From: an uncultured Chlorobiota bacterium
Lineage (GTDB): Bacteria; Bacteroidota; Kapaibacteriia; OLB7
Reading direction: 5' to 3'
Length of the DNA: 11,245 nucleotides
Assembly (NCBI GenBank): GCA_946481475.1
Contig: CAMLOB010000077.1
Location: 1-11,245, forward strand
The first letter of the stretch is position 1. Every line of letters starts with the position of its first letter. Positions 6,501 through 11,245 of this stretch are shown piece by piece. Both the position numbers and the translations under genes were made by a program. Under the pieces are notes generated by a model that had not been told where the DNA came from, did not search any database, and saw nothing but the letters and a program-made list of their open reading frames with translations.

Positions 6501-7913
6501 GATTCTGTTCCGGTCGTATCCGATGCGGACGCCGTTATTTTCCTGATCGATGTATTCGATCAACGTCTTTTCCCCTTCACCCGACAGGAACCGGTTGTTA
6601 TGGCGGTGCGTGACGGTATCTCCGTCCGGATCAACGATAAACGTGAGAGGAGAATCGGGAGGGTAGATGAAACGGGATTCGTTTCCGAACGCATCGCTCT
6701 GGCGGATGACCCGAAAGAGCGTGTCGTAGACGTTCGTGTAATGCTTGTTCCCGGCCGGATAAAATGTGCTGTTGAGAAGGGCGCGGGGTGTGGCCGGAGA
6801 GGTCAGATAGAAATATGTCGTCCGTCCGCCCGACGGATCGGTCATCTGGAACAGGTTCCCTCCGAATCCGGAGCCCGACCGGAAGGTGAACCGGACCTCA
6901 CGTTCGCCGTCGCCGACCGAGACAAGGCGTCCGAGCGTGTCGTAGCTGAAGTAAAGGGAGCGTCCGAGACCGTCGGTGACCTCTGCAAGAAGACGATTGT
7001 TGTAGCTGAGCTGAAGCCGGTTCCCGCGGCCGTCTTCCATTGCCGCCAGAAGTCCGTCCGGTCTGAAGAGATAGAGCAGAGGATCGGTCGGTTCGCCGTA
7101 GATGAGCGTGTCAACGAACGAGGTAAGCCACTCGTTCCGTCCGTACGAACCGGAGAGACGCCACGTCGTGCCATCCCGGACGAAATCGACCGGTCGACCG
7201 TCCGGAAGGACGATCCGCACGCTGTCTCCGCGGCGCAGAGCGGCCGCATCGTAGTTGTGGCGCCATTGCCGTCCCAGTATCGGAAGGGTGGAGACCTGCG
7301 GTTGCTGACGGGAGGAGTAGCTTCGCTGAAAGATCAGGGGCATCGGTCCCGGCAGCTGCAGATCGGGTTCGGCGGTGAAGAAAAATTCTCCCGTCAGCGT
7401 GTTGACCGGATCGTTTGCCGTGCCGTGGTACGGATGGAAACCTGACCAGAGTTCTTTCTTCGACCACCGGACGTCGGCCGGCGTTTCGAACGAATCGAAG
7501 ATGTCGGAAGCTCCACCGTCGGCCGGTTCGATCGTAATGGTGAGCTGATAGAGTCCGGCAGGGGCCGGGAATGAGAGGGAGAGAGGATAGTTCTCGCAGA
7601 GAGCCGGGATTCGTTTCTCCTCCTGCAACGTGAAGTTCCAGAAAAATCCGGGCGTACTGATGTTGGTGAACGAGTTCTCCAGTCGGATCCTGACCGACGT
7701 TTCAAGGGTGCTGGAGACGTTCACCGTCAGCAGGGGACCGGTCACGGTATCCCCGGCGGCGTCAAGGTCTTCGATGTTGTAGAAAACCACATCGTCGATC
7801 GTCACCGGTGAGACCGTCTGTGCGGGGCTTTGCGGGGAGACAAGAAGCAGCAATGCCGTCACGAGCGACGGAAGAAGAGCCGTGTTGCCCGATGTGCCGA
7901 TGGAATGTGCCAT
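3507..7913 (-). CDS. Secreted RHS/YD-repeat protein with unrecognised C-terminal tip
   Basis: 1468 residues. The ATG at 7913 follows a GGGAG Shine-Dalgarno sequence by six bases. Order: signal peptide (about 1-31, ending SPAQ); a beta-rich region (about 36-150); a DUF6531-like segment (about 168-240, with DPVNTLTGEFFF and LPGPMPLIFQRSYSS) typical of RHS N-termini; a long array of YD repeats (about 290-1150, many copies of the form YD..G.L......G....); and the RHS-associated core (about 1165-1251, with GRFLSPDP and NPYQY). Known RHS proteins fold the repeats into a hollow beta-cocoon that encloses the C-terminal tip, and the core cleaves it. Here R1218 and D1223 are kept, but the usual DPxGL motifs are degenerate (DPHRS at 1223-1227; DIDG at 1248-1251), so self-cleavage is uncertain. 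The tip (1252-1468) matches no toxin I know: an alpha-rich first part, a Pro/Gly/Lys linker (about 1390-1440) and a Trp-rich end. It could be a contact-dependent toxin or a surface or structural protein. Confidence 0.93.
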   Translation of the reverse strand: MAHSIGTSGNTALLPSLVTALLLLVSPQSPAQTVSPVTIDDVVFYNIEDLDAAGDTVTGPLLTVNVSSTLETSVRIRLENSFTNISTPGFFWNFTLQEEKRIPALCENYPLSLSFPAPAGLYQLTITIEPADGGASDIFDSFETPADVRWSKKELWSGFHPYHGTANDPVNTLTGEFFFTAEPDLQLPGPMPLIFQRSYSSRQQPQVSTLPILGRQWRHNYDAAALRRGDSVRIVLPDGRPVDFVRDGTTWRLSGSYGRNEWLTSFVDTLIYGEPTDPLLYLFRPDGLLAAMEDGRGNRLQLSYNNRLLAEVTDGLGRSLYFSYDTLGRLVSVGDGEREVRFTFRSGSGFGGNLFQMTDPSGGRTTYFYLTSPATPRALLNSTFYPAGNKHYTNVYDTLFRVIRQSDAFGNESRFIYPPDSPLTFIVDPDGDTVTHRHNNRFLSGEGEKTLIEYIDQENNGVRIGYDRNRIATVLNRLGDSVRFGYHVNGLPGLFEDQGRQISNYVYRDRTVRGIPRYFISREFLPDGTERRFEYDEKGNLVSYTDPSGNVFSYTYNDRGLLLSETLPTGGVYRYTRSPDMNIASITDPSGNVTRFDYDRFSRLVKATWGDGTSRSFAWDHSDRLVGLTDEEGKEQNLEYDPNGNLIAITDADGETTRFRYDAADRIDTITDPLGNALTFDFTSFGRLSELRDRSGGLLRFEHDKRGLVTAVVDPAGRRFTQESDAEGRVVRVEDPLGNVTEFGYDRRGFITSMTSPRGQTFTLERDESGRIMRVVEPTGKATAITYDGNGQPTSIAEEEGIEARYERNGLGQATTIIDPNGYRWESEFDDAGRMVLRRDPLGRQTRLSLDARNRVDSVIFPEGMGSKVVTYDKRGYVVAERWSDGTEITYERDATGRTTAATGATFAYDATGALTNSGGIAIERDAGGRPTAITVAPGKRIEYEYHIDGRVKTVRDWTGEEITFSYDGEGKLERIERPNGVTTRYEYDADDRWGAILHGNLAEMRFERDEVGRIISATRDLPLSATLSPSTRAFTYNAAAERDGATHDAMGRIIREGNAAYGWDLASRLRSIDDEGERTDMRYNADGYLLSVARAGTEQEFVWNYGLGIPSISVERRDGSDAFYYIHTPGGRLLARVDALTGEKKYYHFNESGSVLFLTDEEGSITASYAYLPYGSLLDSQGEGGNIFTFGGEYGTISLGGDLYNMRARWYDGSVGRFLSPDPHRSTAPKEINPYQYTAGDPITYVDIDGMTKRNWNMDVLISDDKGEFELPHVLHTYTSLYMRKLARELRIKGRDPSDRLYSYGMMVLGLAMSRREDENGSEGFQPKQSRIVEETLAMCSAGLSEHIRNNFPIGSFLPQHPFALTTIPIAGTDLYEVDIPLTDEPVTAGGAAIASGGAEGTNVGKGKEQARQPKQPKAPQTTPGAPREGNRANPRQTEQASVFWAWLNGFWEGFGDLEYLLRGGGQ

Positions 7914-7947
7914 GATGATCTCCCTTCTCCTGTTGTGTGGACTTCAG

Positions 7948-7979
7948 GAAAGATAGAGCGGGGCGGCGGCGGCGTCAAC
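7948..7979 (-). promoter_or_regulatory. Candidate promoter of the RHS operon
   Basis: On the minus strand GTTG (7979-7976) is followed after 20 bases by TATCTTTC (7955-7948), matching TTG-N19-21-TAnnTTTG except for the last base. Transcription would start near 7942, leaving a leader of about 28 bases that contains the GGGAG ribosome site of the RHS gene. This suggests the RHS operon is transcribed separately from the arsR-aquaporin operon upstream. Confidence 0.45.
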
Positions 7980-8020
7980 CCGACAAAACCACGACAGGTG
8001 TAACGGAGGTGCGAACGGCA

Positions 8021-8048
8021 AATGTCGAATGTCGATGTTCGATGTGCG
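8021..8048. repeat. Period-7 microrepeat (AATGTCG family)
   Basis: Four consecutive heptamers are seen: AATGTCG, AATGTCG, ATGTTCG and ATGTGCG. Flanking words (AGGTGCGAA at 8007-8015 and GCGAATG at 8046-8052) belong to the same theme. It lies in the gap between the aquaporin stop and the RHS promoter. A related copy in inverse orientation lies at 11181-11205. Confidence 0.6.
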
Positions 8049-8064
8049 AATGGTACGTGAATCG

Positions 8065-8104
8065 AATCCGCGTCAATCCGTCCCGATCCGTTCAATCCGT
8101 GTAC
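8065..8104. repeat. ATCCG microrepeat running into the aquaporin 3' end
   Basis: ATCCG occurs at 8066, 8076, 8086 and 8095, spaced 10, 10 and 9 bases. The last copies lie in the final codons and stop of the aquaporin gene (stop at 8092-8094), so the repeat supplies the last few residues of that protein. Positions 8085-8102 match 11151-11168 at 16 of 18 bases in the same orientation. Confidence 0.6.
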
Positions 8105-8772
8105 GGTTTCCCTGCCGAAGCGTATCCGAACACCCCCCACCCCAGCACGACCGCCAGCCCCGCTCCCAGCACCGGTCCGAGGATATAGATCCACTGGGCG
8201 GAAAAATCCCCCGCCGCAATCGCCGGTGCAAGTGAGCGGGCCGGATTCATCGAGGCGCCGGTGATCGGTCCGGCAAAGATCGCCTCCAGCGCCACGACTC
8301 CTCCGATGGCAAGTGCTGCGGTGATCCCCCGCTCCTGCGCGCCGTGTGCGGTGGAGAGAATCACGAACATCAGGAAGGTCGTCAGGAGGGTTTCCATCGC
8401 GAAGGCCTGGAGAGGATCGACCGTCGGCAGCGTCATGCCGAGCGTCGGGTGTGTGGGGGCATACCATCCCAGGAGAAGACTTGCGCCGAGTGCTCCGAGC
8501 ATCTGCGCGCCGACATAGAGGGGGACTTCCCGCCAGGGGAACCGTCCGGCAAGAGCGAAGCCGACCGTCACCGCCGGGTTGATGTGCGCTCCCGAACGAT
8601 CTCCGATCGCATGGATCACCGTCATCACCACAAGCCCGAACGTCAGGGCGATACCGAGGTGGCCGATGCTCCCCCCCGATGTGTCGTTGAAGACGATGGC
8701 CCCGGTCCCGGCCAGTACAAGGGCGAACGTCCCGATACCTTCGGCAAGTCCGTTCCGTAGTCTCTGTTCCAT
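8092..8772 (-). CDS. MIP-family aquaporin of the arsenic-linked NIP/GlpF-like type
   Basis: 226 residues, a normal length for the family, with six membrane helices and two half-helices. Both pore motifs are intact: HINPAVT (NPA at 65-67) and SMNPARS (NPA at 176-178, with filter Arg179). Lined up by eye with E. coli AqpZ and GlpF, the selectivity filter reads Phe45, Ala164, Ala173, Arg179. Alanine replaces the His of water-only AqpZ, where GlpF has Gly, which widens the pore and suggests passage of small uncharged solutes such as As(OH)3 or glycerol rather than water alone. The GPITGASMNPARSL stretch resembles NIP-type channels. The gene lies 40 bases after arsR on the same strand, with only a weak GGA ribosome site. 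Aquaporins in ars operons are known (AqpS of Sinorhizobium meliloti; AqpN-type genes), where they let arsenite leave the cell. The arsenite role is inferred from filter and context; glycerol or water transport is the alternative. Confidence 0.9.
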   Translation of the reverse strand: MEQRLRNGLAEGIGTFALVLAGTGAIVFNDTSGGSIGHLGIALTFGLVVMTVIHAIGDRSGAHINPAVTVGFALAGRFPWREVPLYVGAQMLGALGASLLLGWYAPTHPTLGMTLPTVDPLQAFAMETLLTTFLMFVILSTAHGAQERGITAALAIGGVVALEAIFAGPITGASMNPARSLAPAIAAGDFSAQWIYILGPVLGAGLAVVLGWGVFGYASAGKPYTD

Positions 8773-8812
8773 ACGATTCCGTTAGGTCTGTTAATGGTGG
8801 AGAGGAAAAGAT

Positions 8813-9145
8813 TCAGCAGCAGCGGGTCGTGTCCCGAATCGGCATCGCGTCGAAGAACTCGTCAAACTGACGACGCAGGTTGACGATCCCGGCCGCATCC
8901 AGGCAGTAGCAGGAGCGTGGACCGTCGATTTCCCCCCGGATCAATCCGGCCTCCTTCAGGACGGCCAGATGTTGCGAGACCGATGACTGAGCCAGAGGCA
9001 TCTCCTCGACGATCTCACCGCAGATACAGCTCTCCCGGTTTGCCAGTACCTCAATGATCGCCAGCCGTGCCGGATGGCTGAGGGCGTTCAGCAGGAGGGC
9101 AAGGGATTTAAGCGTTGGTCTGAATTGGTCGTGTGATGTTCGCAT
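8813..9145 (-). CDS. arsR: ArsR/SmtB-family metalloregulator (arsenite/antimonite-type repressor)
   Basis: 110 residues, typical for the family. It is a winged helix-turn-helix dimer: [11 protein letters not shown] (24-34) leads in, the recognition region is [19 protein letters not shown] (51-69), and the wing contains [10 protein letters not shown] (73-82). As(III)-binding cysteines are plausible at C40 and C42 (SCICGEI), which correspond to the CVC site of E. coli ArsR. More cysteines occur at C79 and C81 and as a terminal pair C109-C110; C-terminal Cys pairs bind As(III) in some other ArsR proteins, so the exact site is open. The ATG at 9145 has GGGAAG a few bases upstream. It is the first gene of an operon with the aquaporin. 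A perfect palindrome 26 bases upstream probably serves as its operator, implying autorepression relieved by metalloid. A sensor of another metal is possible but less likely given the CxC motif and the channel next to it. Confidence 0.9.
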   Translation of the reverse strand: MRTSHDQFRPTLKSLALLLNALSHPARLAIIEVLANRESCICGEIVEEMPLAQSSVSQHLAVLKEAGLIRGEIDGPRSCYCLDAAGIVNLRRQFDEFFDAMPIRDTTRCC

Positions 9146-9170
9146 GATGCTTCCCGTTTGTCGAAAATGC

Positions 9171-9192
9171 TTTATCGTAAAGATACGATAAA
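9171..9192. promoter_or_regulatory. ArsR operator: perfect inverted repeat
   Basis: TTTATCGTA (9171-9179) and its exact complement TACGATAAA (9184-9192) are separated by four bases. The size, symmetry and position, 25 bases before the arsR ATG and covering the candidate -7 element, are what an ArsR dimer site should look like. Binding here would block RNA polymerase. No second copy was seen before the plus-strand gene at 9390. Confidence 0.8.
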
Positions 9193-9208
9193 AGGTCTGT
9201 CGGGAAAA
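9178..9208 (-). promoter_or_regulatory. Candidate arsR promoter inside the operator
   Basis: On the minus strand TATCTTTA (9185-9178) resembles the TAnnTTTG element and lies in the middle of the palindrome. A TTTT (9208-9205) lies 19 bases upstream in place of TTTG. The -7 match is fair and the upstream match is weak; the overlap with the operator is the main support. Confidence 0.4.
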
Positions 9209-9389
9209 CCGGACCGATTACCCGTCTGATCGGGTCGGGACGATTGTGCTGCATGGATAGAGAGAGACAGGGAAGAGCAGGGATGGCCTGGAACTAACCT
9301 TTCCTGAGATCATGTGTTAGATCAGTCCCGTTTGATGTATTCCATCAGAAAGGGAGTGACGACATCCACCACTAAACCGGGCCTGTACT

Positions 9390-11069
9390 ATGAAATGCTT
9401 TTCTTTTCTCCTTTCCCTGCTCATTCCGTTCGGCTGCCCGCTTCTGTCTGCTCAGGATCTGGTCAGATACGATACGACGGAACTGCAGGCACCGATGCGA
9501 ATGGTCTCCGATCAGGCCTCGAATGTCTTCAGTGTCGGTGTGTTTTACGAAGAAGTGGCGATCAGCGATGAGATAACGCTCAGCACGCCCAAAGAGGGGC
9601 TTGCGCTAATCAAGTACTCTCCGGATGGAGAGGCCGAGTGGGCGGTTCAGGGGGCAATGTATCATCTGAGGCTGACCGACCTTGCTCTGGACAGCAACGG
9701 CAATGTCTATGTTCTGTTTCAGATACAGGGGTGGGGAGAGATCAACGGTGAGGCGATCGGCTTCGAGGGGAAAGAGGGGTTGTCAACCTGGCTTATCAAG
9801 GTTGGAAACGACGGTTCATTCGGATGGATCCGAAGGATTGGTGATCGTGGCTGGATAAGCGGTCGGCTTGCCGTCGACCGTTCCGGAAATATTTATATCG
9901 GCGGACGGATGCAGGATCTGGTGACGATCGGAGATGTCGATTATGAGGAGGGAGGAGATGTGACCCGGATACTCCTTGCCAAATATGATGCTTCCGGCAA
10001 CTTTATCTGGTCACGAACCTCGGATTCCGTTTGCTGGGGTGAAATCTGGGCTATCGGGATTGACTCCAAAGGGGTATGCCATGTCGCCGGAGAATTCACC
10101 TCCCGGATGTTCCTCGGTGATTCGGTTCTGATACCCATGGAAAGTTCCACGGTTCCGGAAGCCAGATCCGGCCTTTTTGTTGCCGGCTACACTCCTGACG
10201 GAGATGTCCTGTACGTCCGCAACTTCCGGTCAAGAGCCACCCACAGGCCGGTTTCCCTCGTTGTTGACGATGAGGACCGTCTGCTGATGACCGGACTGGT
10301 GATAGGAGATACTTCGTTCTTTGACGATGTGGTTGTGACCGGCACTTACAGCAGGGGGGCGAACACCTTTGTTGCCCGGCTGACGGACAGGGGTGTTCCC
10401 GAGAGGGTGGTACGGTTCGGTTACGATGACCGCGGGAAAGAGCATCCGACCAGTTCCAACGGAATCGATATTCTGGCTCTTCCCGGCGGCGAAGTGGTGG
10501 TATCGGGGCAGTTTACCAAGCTGCTGACGCTCGGAGAAGATACGATCATCAGCAAGGGGGGGTGGGCGAACGGCTTCTTGCTCTTCCTTGATGAGGATCT
10601 GGAATTGAAAACGTACAGGGTGTTGAAGTCCGGAGGAGGAGTATGGGGATCGTTTCTGACGAGAAAGGCTTCCGGCAATATCCTTGCATCGGGGTGGAGT
10701 ATCGGTGAGTTGTACATGGATGAAAGGGAACTGTTCGATTTTTCTGATGTCGGTGCATCCTACTTCCTTCTGGAGTTCGGAATCGAGGATGGAGGCACAA
10801 GCGGAGTGAATGAAGAGGGGATGAGTACAACCGTCGTGCGAAGTGTTATGCTGACCGGCGATGCGGTCCTCTCACCGGAACTTCTCGGGATCGGTCGGAA
10901 CGAAGAAGCCGTTGTGGAACTCTATGACGTGATGGGAAGAAAGATGACGGCGGTTGACATCAACGTGAATCGACTCGATTTTCAGGGGCTTCCTCCCGGC
11001 ACCTACTTCGTCGGAATCATGTCCGACGGTGCTCTTGTCGCCACCGTTCGCGTGATGCTGGTGCAATAG
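9390..11069 (+). CDS. Secreted beta-propeller-like (SBBP-type) protein with Por-type C-terminal sorting domain
   Basis: 559 residues. A signal peptide covers about 1-21, ending LLSA before QD, a common Bacteroidota cleavage site. Residues about 35-460 consist of diverged repeats of roughly 50-60 residues with two recurring parts: (L/V)A(V/L)D..GN(V/I)Y(I/V)xG followed by FxG-like strands, and a second part such as LLAKYDASGNFIWSR. This is the pattern of SBBP/NHL-like beta-propeller blades. The last roughly 75 residues (485-559) resemble a type IX secretion C-terminal domain: VELYDVMGRKM, then FQGLPPGTYFVGIM and VRVMLV. The usual PNP motif before the domain is not clear. The protein is therefore probably exported across the outer membrane or attached to the surface; its ligand or role is unknown. 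No Shine-Dalgarno sequence precedes the ATG. It is divergent from arsR across a 244-base gap that holds the ArsR operator but no clear promoter for this gene. Confidence 0.88.
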   Translation: MKCFSFLLSLLIPFGCPLLSAQDLVRYDTTELQAPMRMVSDQASNVFSVGVFYEEVAISDEITLSTPKEGLALIKYSPDGEAEWAVQGAMYHLRLTDLALDSNGNVYVLFQIQGWGEINGEAIGFEGKEGLSTWLIKVGNDGSFGWIRRIGDRGWISGRLAVDRSGNIYIGGRMQDLVTIGDVDYEEGGDVTRILLAKYDASGNFIWSRTSDSVCWGEIWAIGIDSKGVCHVAGEFTSRMFLGDSVLIPMESSTVPEARSGLFVAGYTPDGDVLYVRNFRSRATHRPVSLVVDDEDRLLMTGLVIGDTSFFDDVVVTGTYSRGANTFVARLTDRGVPERVVRFGYDDRGKEHPTSSNGIDILALPGGEVVVSGQFTKLLTLGEDTIISKGGWANGFLLFLDEDLELKTYRVLKSGGGVWGSFLTRKASGNILASGWSIGELYMDERELFDFSDVGASYFLLEFGIEDGGTSGVNEEGMSTTVVRSVMLTGDAVLSPELLGIGRNEEAVVELYDVMGRKMTAVDINVNRLDFQGLPPGTYFVGIMSDGALVATVRVMLVQ

Positions 11070-11092
11070 CCGATGTAATGAGTGTACGAGTT

Positions 11093-11150
11093 GAATGCCG
11101 TGGAGCAATCCGTTCATCTCCGTCGGATTGCTCTACGGCATTCCATTTTC
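11093..11150 (+). terminator. Long hairpin after the propeller gene, likely transcription terminator
   Basis: Arms 11093-11111 and 11125-11143 pair over 19 bases with one G-U pair and a 13-base loop. CATTTTC follows. The hairpin begins 23 bases after the stop codon. The stem is very strong but the T run is only four bases, so it may end transcription, stabilise the mRNA 3' end, or both. Confidence 0.6.
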
Positions 11151-11205
11151 GATCCGTCAAATCCGTGTCCCATCTTCTCTCATTCGCCAATCGACATTCG
11201 CACCT
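11151..11205. repeat. Composite intergenic microrepeat related to 8007-8104
   Basis: Positions 11151-11168 hold two ATCCGT words nine bases apart and match 8085-8102 at 16 of 18 bases. Positions 11181-11205 hold ATTCG words (CATTCGCC, CGACATTCG) ending in TTCGCACCT, the exact reverse complement of 8007-8015. The two modules thus recur together near another gene end, but in a different relative orientation. Confidence 0.5.
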
Positions 11206-11223
11206 TTACCAGGTCTTTCCTTG

Positions 11224-11245
11224 CCGCAGGGTGAAACCACTGCGG
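11224..11245. other. GC-rich inverted repeat at the window edge
   Basis: CCGCAG (11224-11229) and CTGCGG (11240-11245) are perfect complements. Inside them GGT and ACC pair around a GAA loop with one bulged A, giving a near-continuous 9-bp stem. It may extend past the window. It could be a terminator for an unseen neighbour, a REP-like unit or the end of a mobile element; nothing in view decides between these. Confidence 0.35.

Noticed and set aside
6453..7445. Second long plus-strand frame (about 330 codons) inside the RHS gene
   Set aside because: Same reason: a shadow of the YD repeats, with no recognisable domain.
7859..8467. Minus-strand frame of about 200 codons between the RHS and aquaporin genes
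   Set aside because: It overlaps the aquaporin in another frame, crosses the RHS promoter and microrepeats and enters the RHS start; the composition is that of a shadow.
9220..9235. Small inverted repeat (ACCCG/CGGGT) between arsR and the propeller gene
   Set aside because: Five base pairs with a six-base loop in GC-rich DNA is expected by chance, and no T run or promoter overlap supports it.

Overview
The window looks like a chromosomal segment of a free-living bacterium from the Bacteroidota/Chlorobi (FCB) side of the tree. Kapabacteria or Ignavibacteria-like lineages are possible but cannot be fixed from the sequence. The evidence is: secreted proteins ending in FlgD-like or Por-type (type IX secretion) C-terminal domains, a TPR protein with a C-terminal LuxR-type helix-turn-helix, and candidate promoters that resemble the Bacteroidota pattern TTG-N19-21-TAnnTTTG. 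GC content is moderately high, and Shine-Dalgarno sequences precede some genes but not all. No RNA genes, transposases or CRISPR arrays were seen.

Layout, left to right. All genes but the last are on the minus strand. Positions 1-385 hold the 5' part of a membrane-anchored protein of unknown function that runs off the left edge. Positions 557-2524 encode a TPR/coiled-coil/LuxR-HTH regulator. A 428-base gap (2525-2952) contains a 9-bp microrepeat, a GC palindrome, a phased 21-bp (3 x 7) tandem repeat and a terminator. A two-gene operon follows in transcription order from the right: a 1468-residue secreted RHS/YD-repeat protein with an unrecognised 217-residue C-terminal tip (3507-7913), then a small secreted protein with two YD repeats and a FlgD-like sorting domain (2953-3510), coupled by an ATGA stop/start overlap. 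A 178-base gap holds the RHS promoter and two more microrepeat families. Next is a compact arsenic-type operon, arsR (8813-9145) then a NIP/GlpF-like aquaporin (8092-8772), with a perfect 9-bp-arm palindromic operator overlapping the candidate arsR promoter. On the plus strand at 9390-11069 is a secreted beta-propeller-like protein with a Por-type C-terminal domain, followed by a strong hairpin and another microrepeat copy.

How the genes may work together. ArsR probably represses itself and the aquaporin through the palindrome and lets go on binding As(III)/Sb(III); the channel would then let arsenite leave the cell down its gradient. The RHS gene and its small partner form an envelope or secreted module. 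The position normally held by an immunity gene is instead occupied by a secreted protein carrying a sorting domain, which is the most unusual arrangement here. The TPR-LuxR protein is a likely regulator whose target is not visible. The intergenic spaces are rich in short-period repeats (7, 9, about 10 and 21 bp), a feature of the genome rather than of any one gene.
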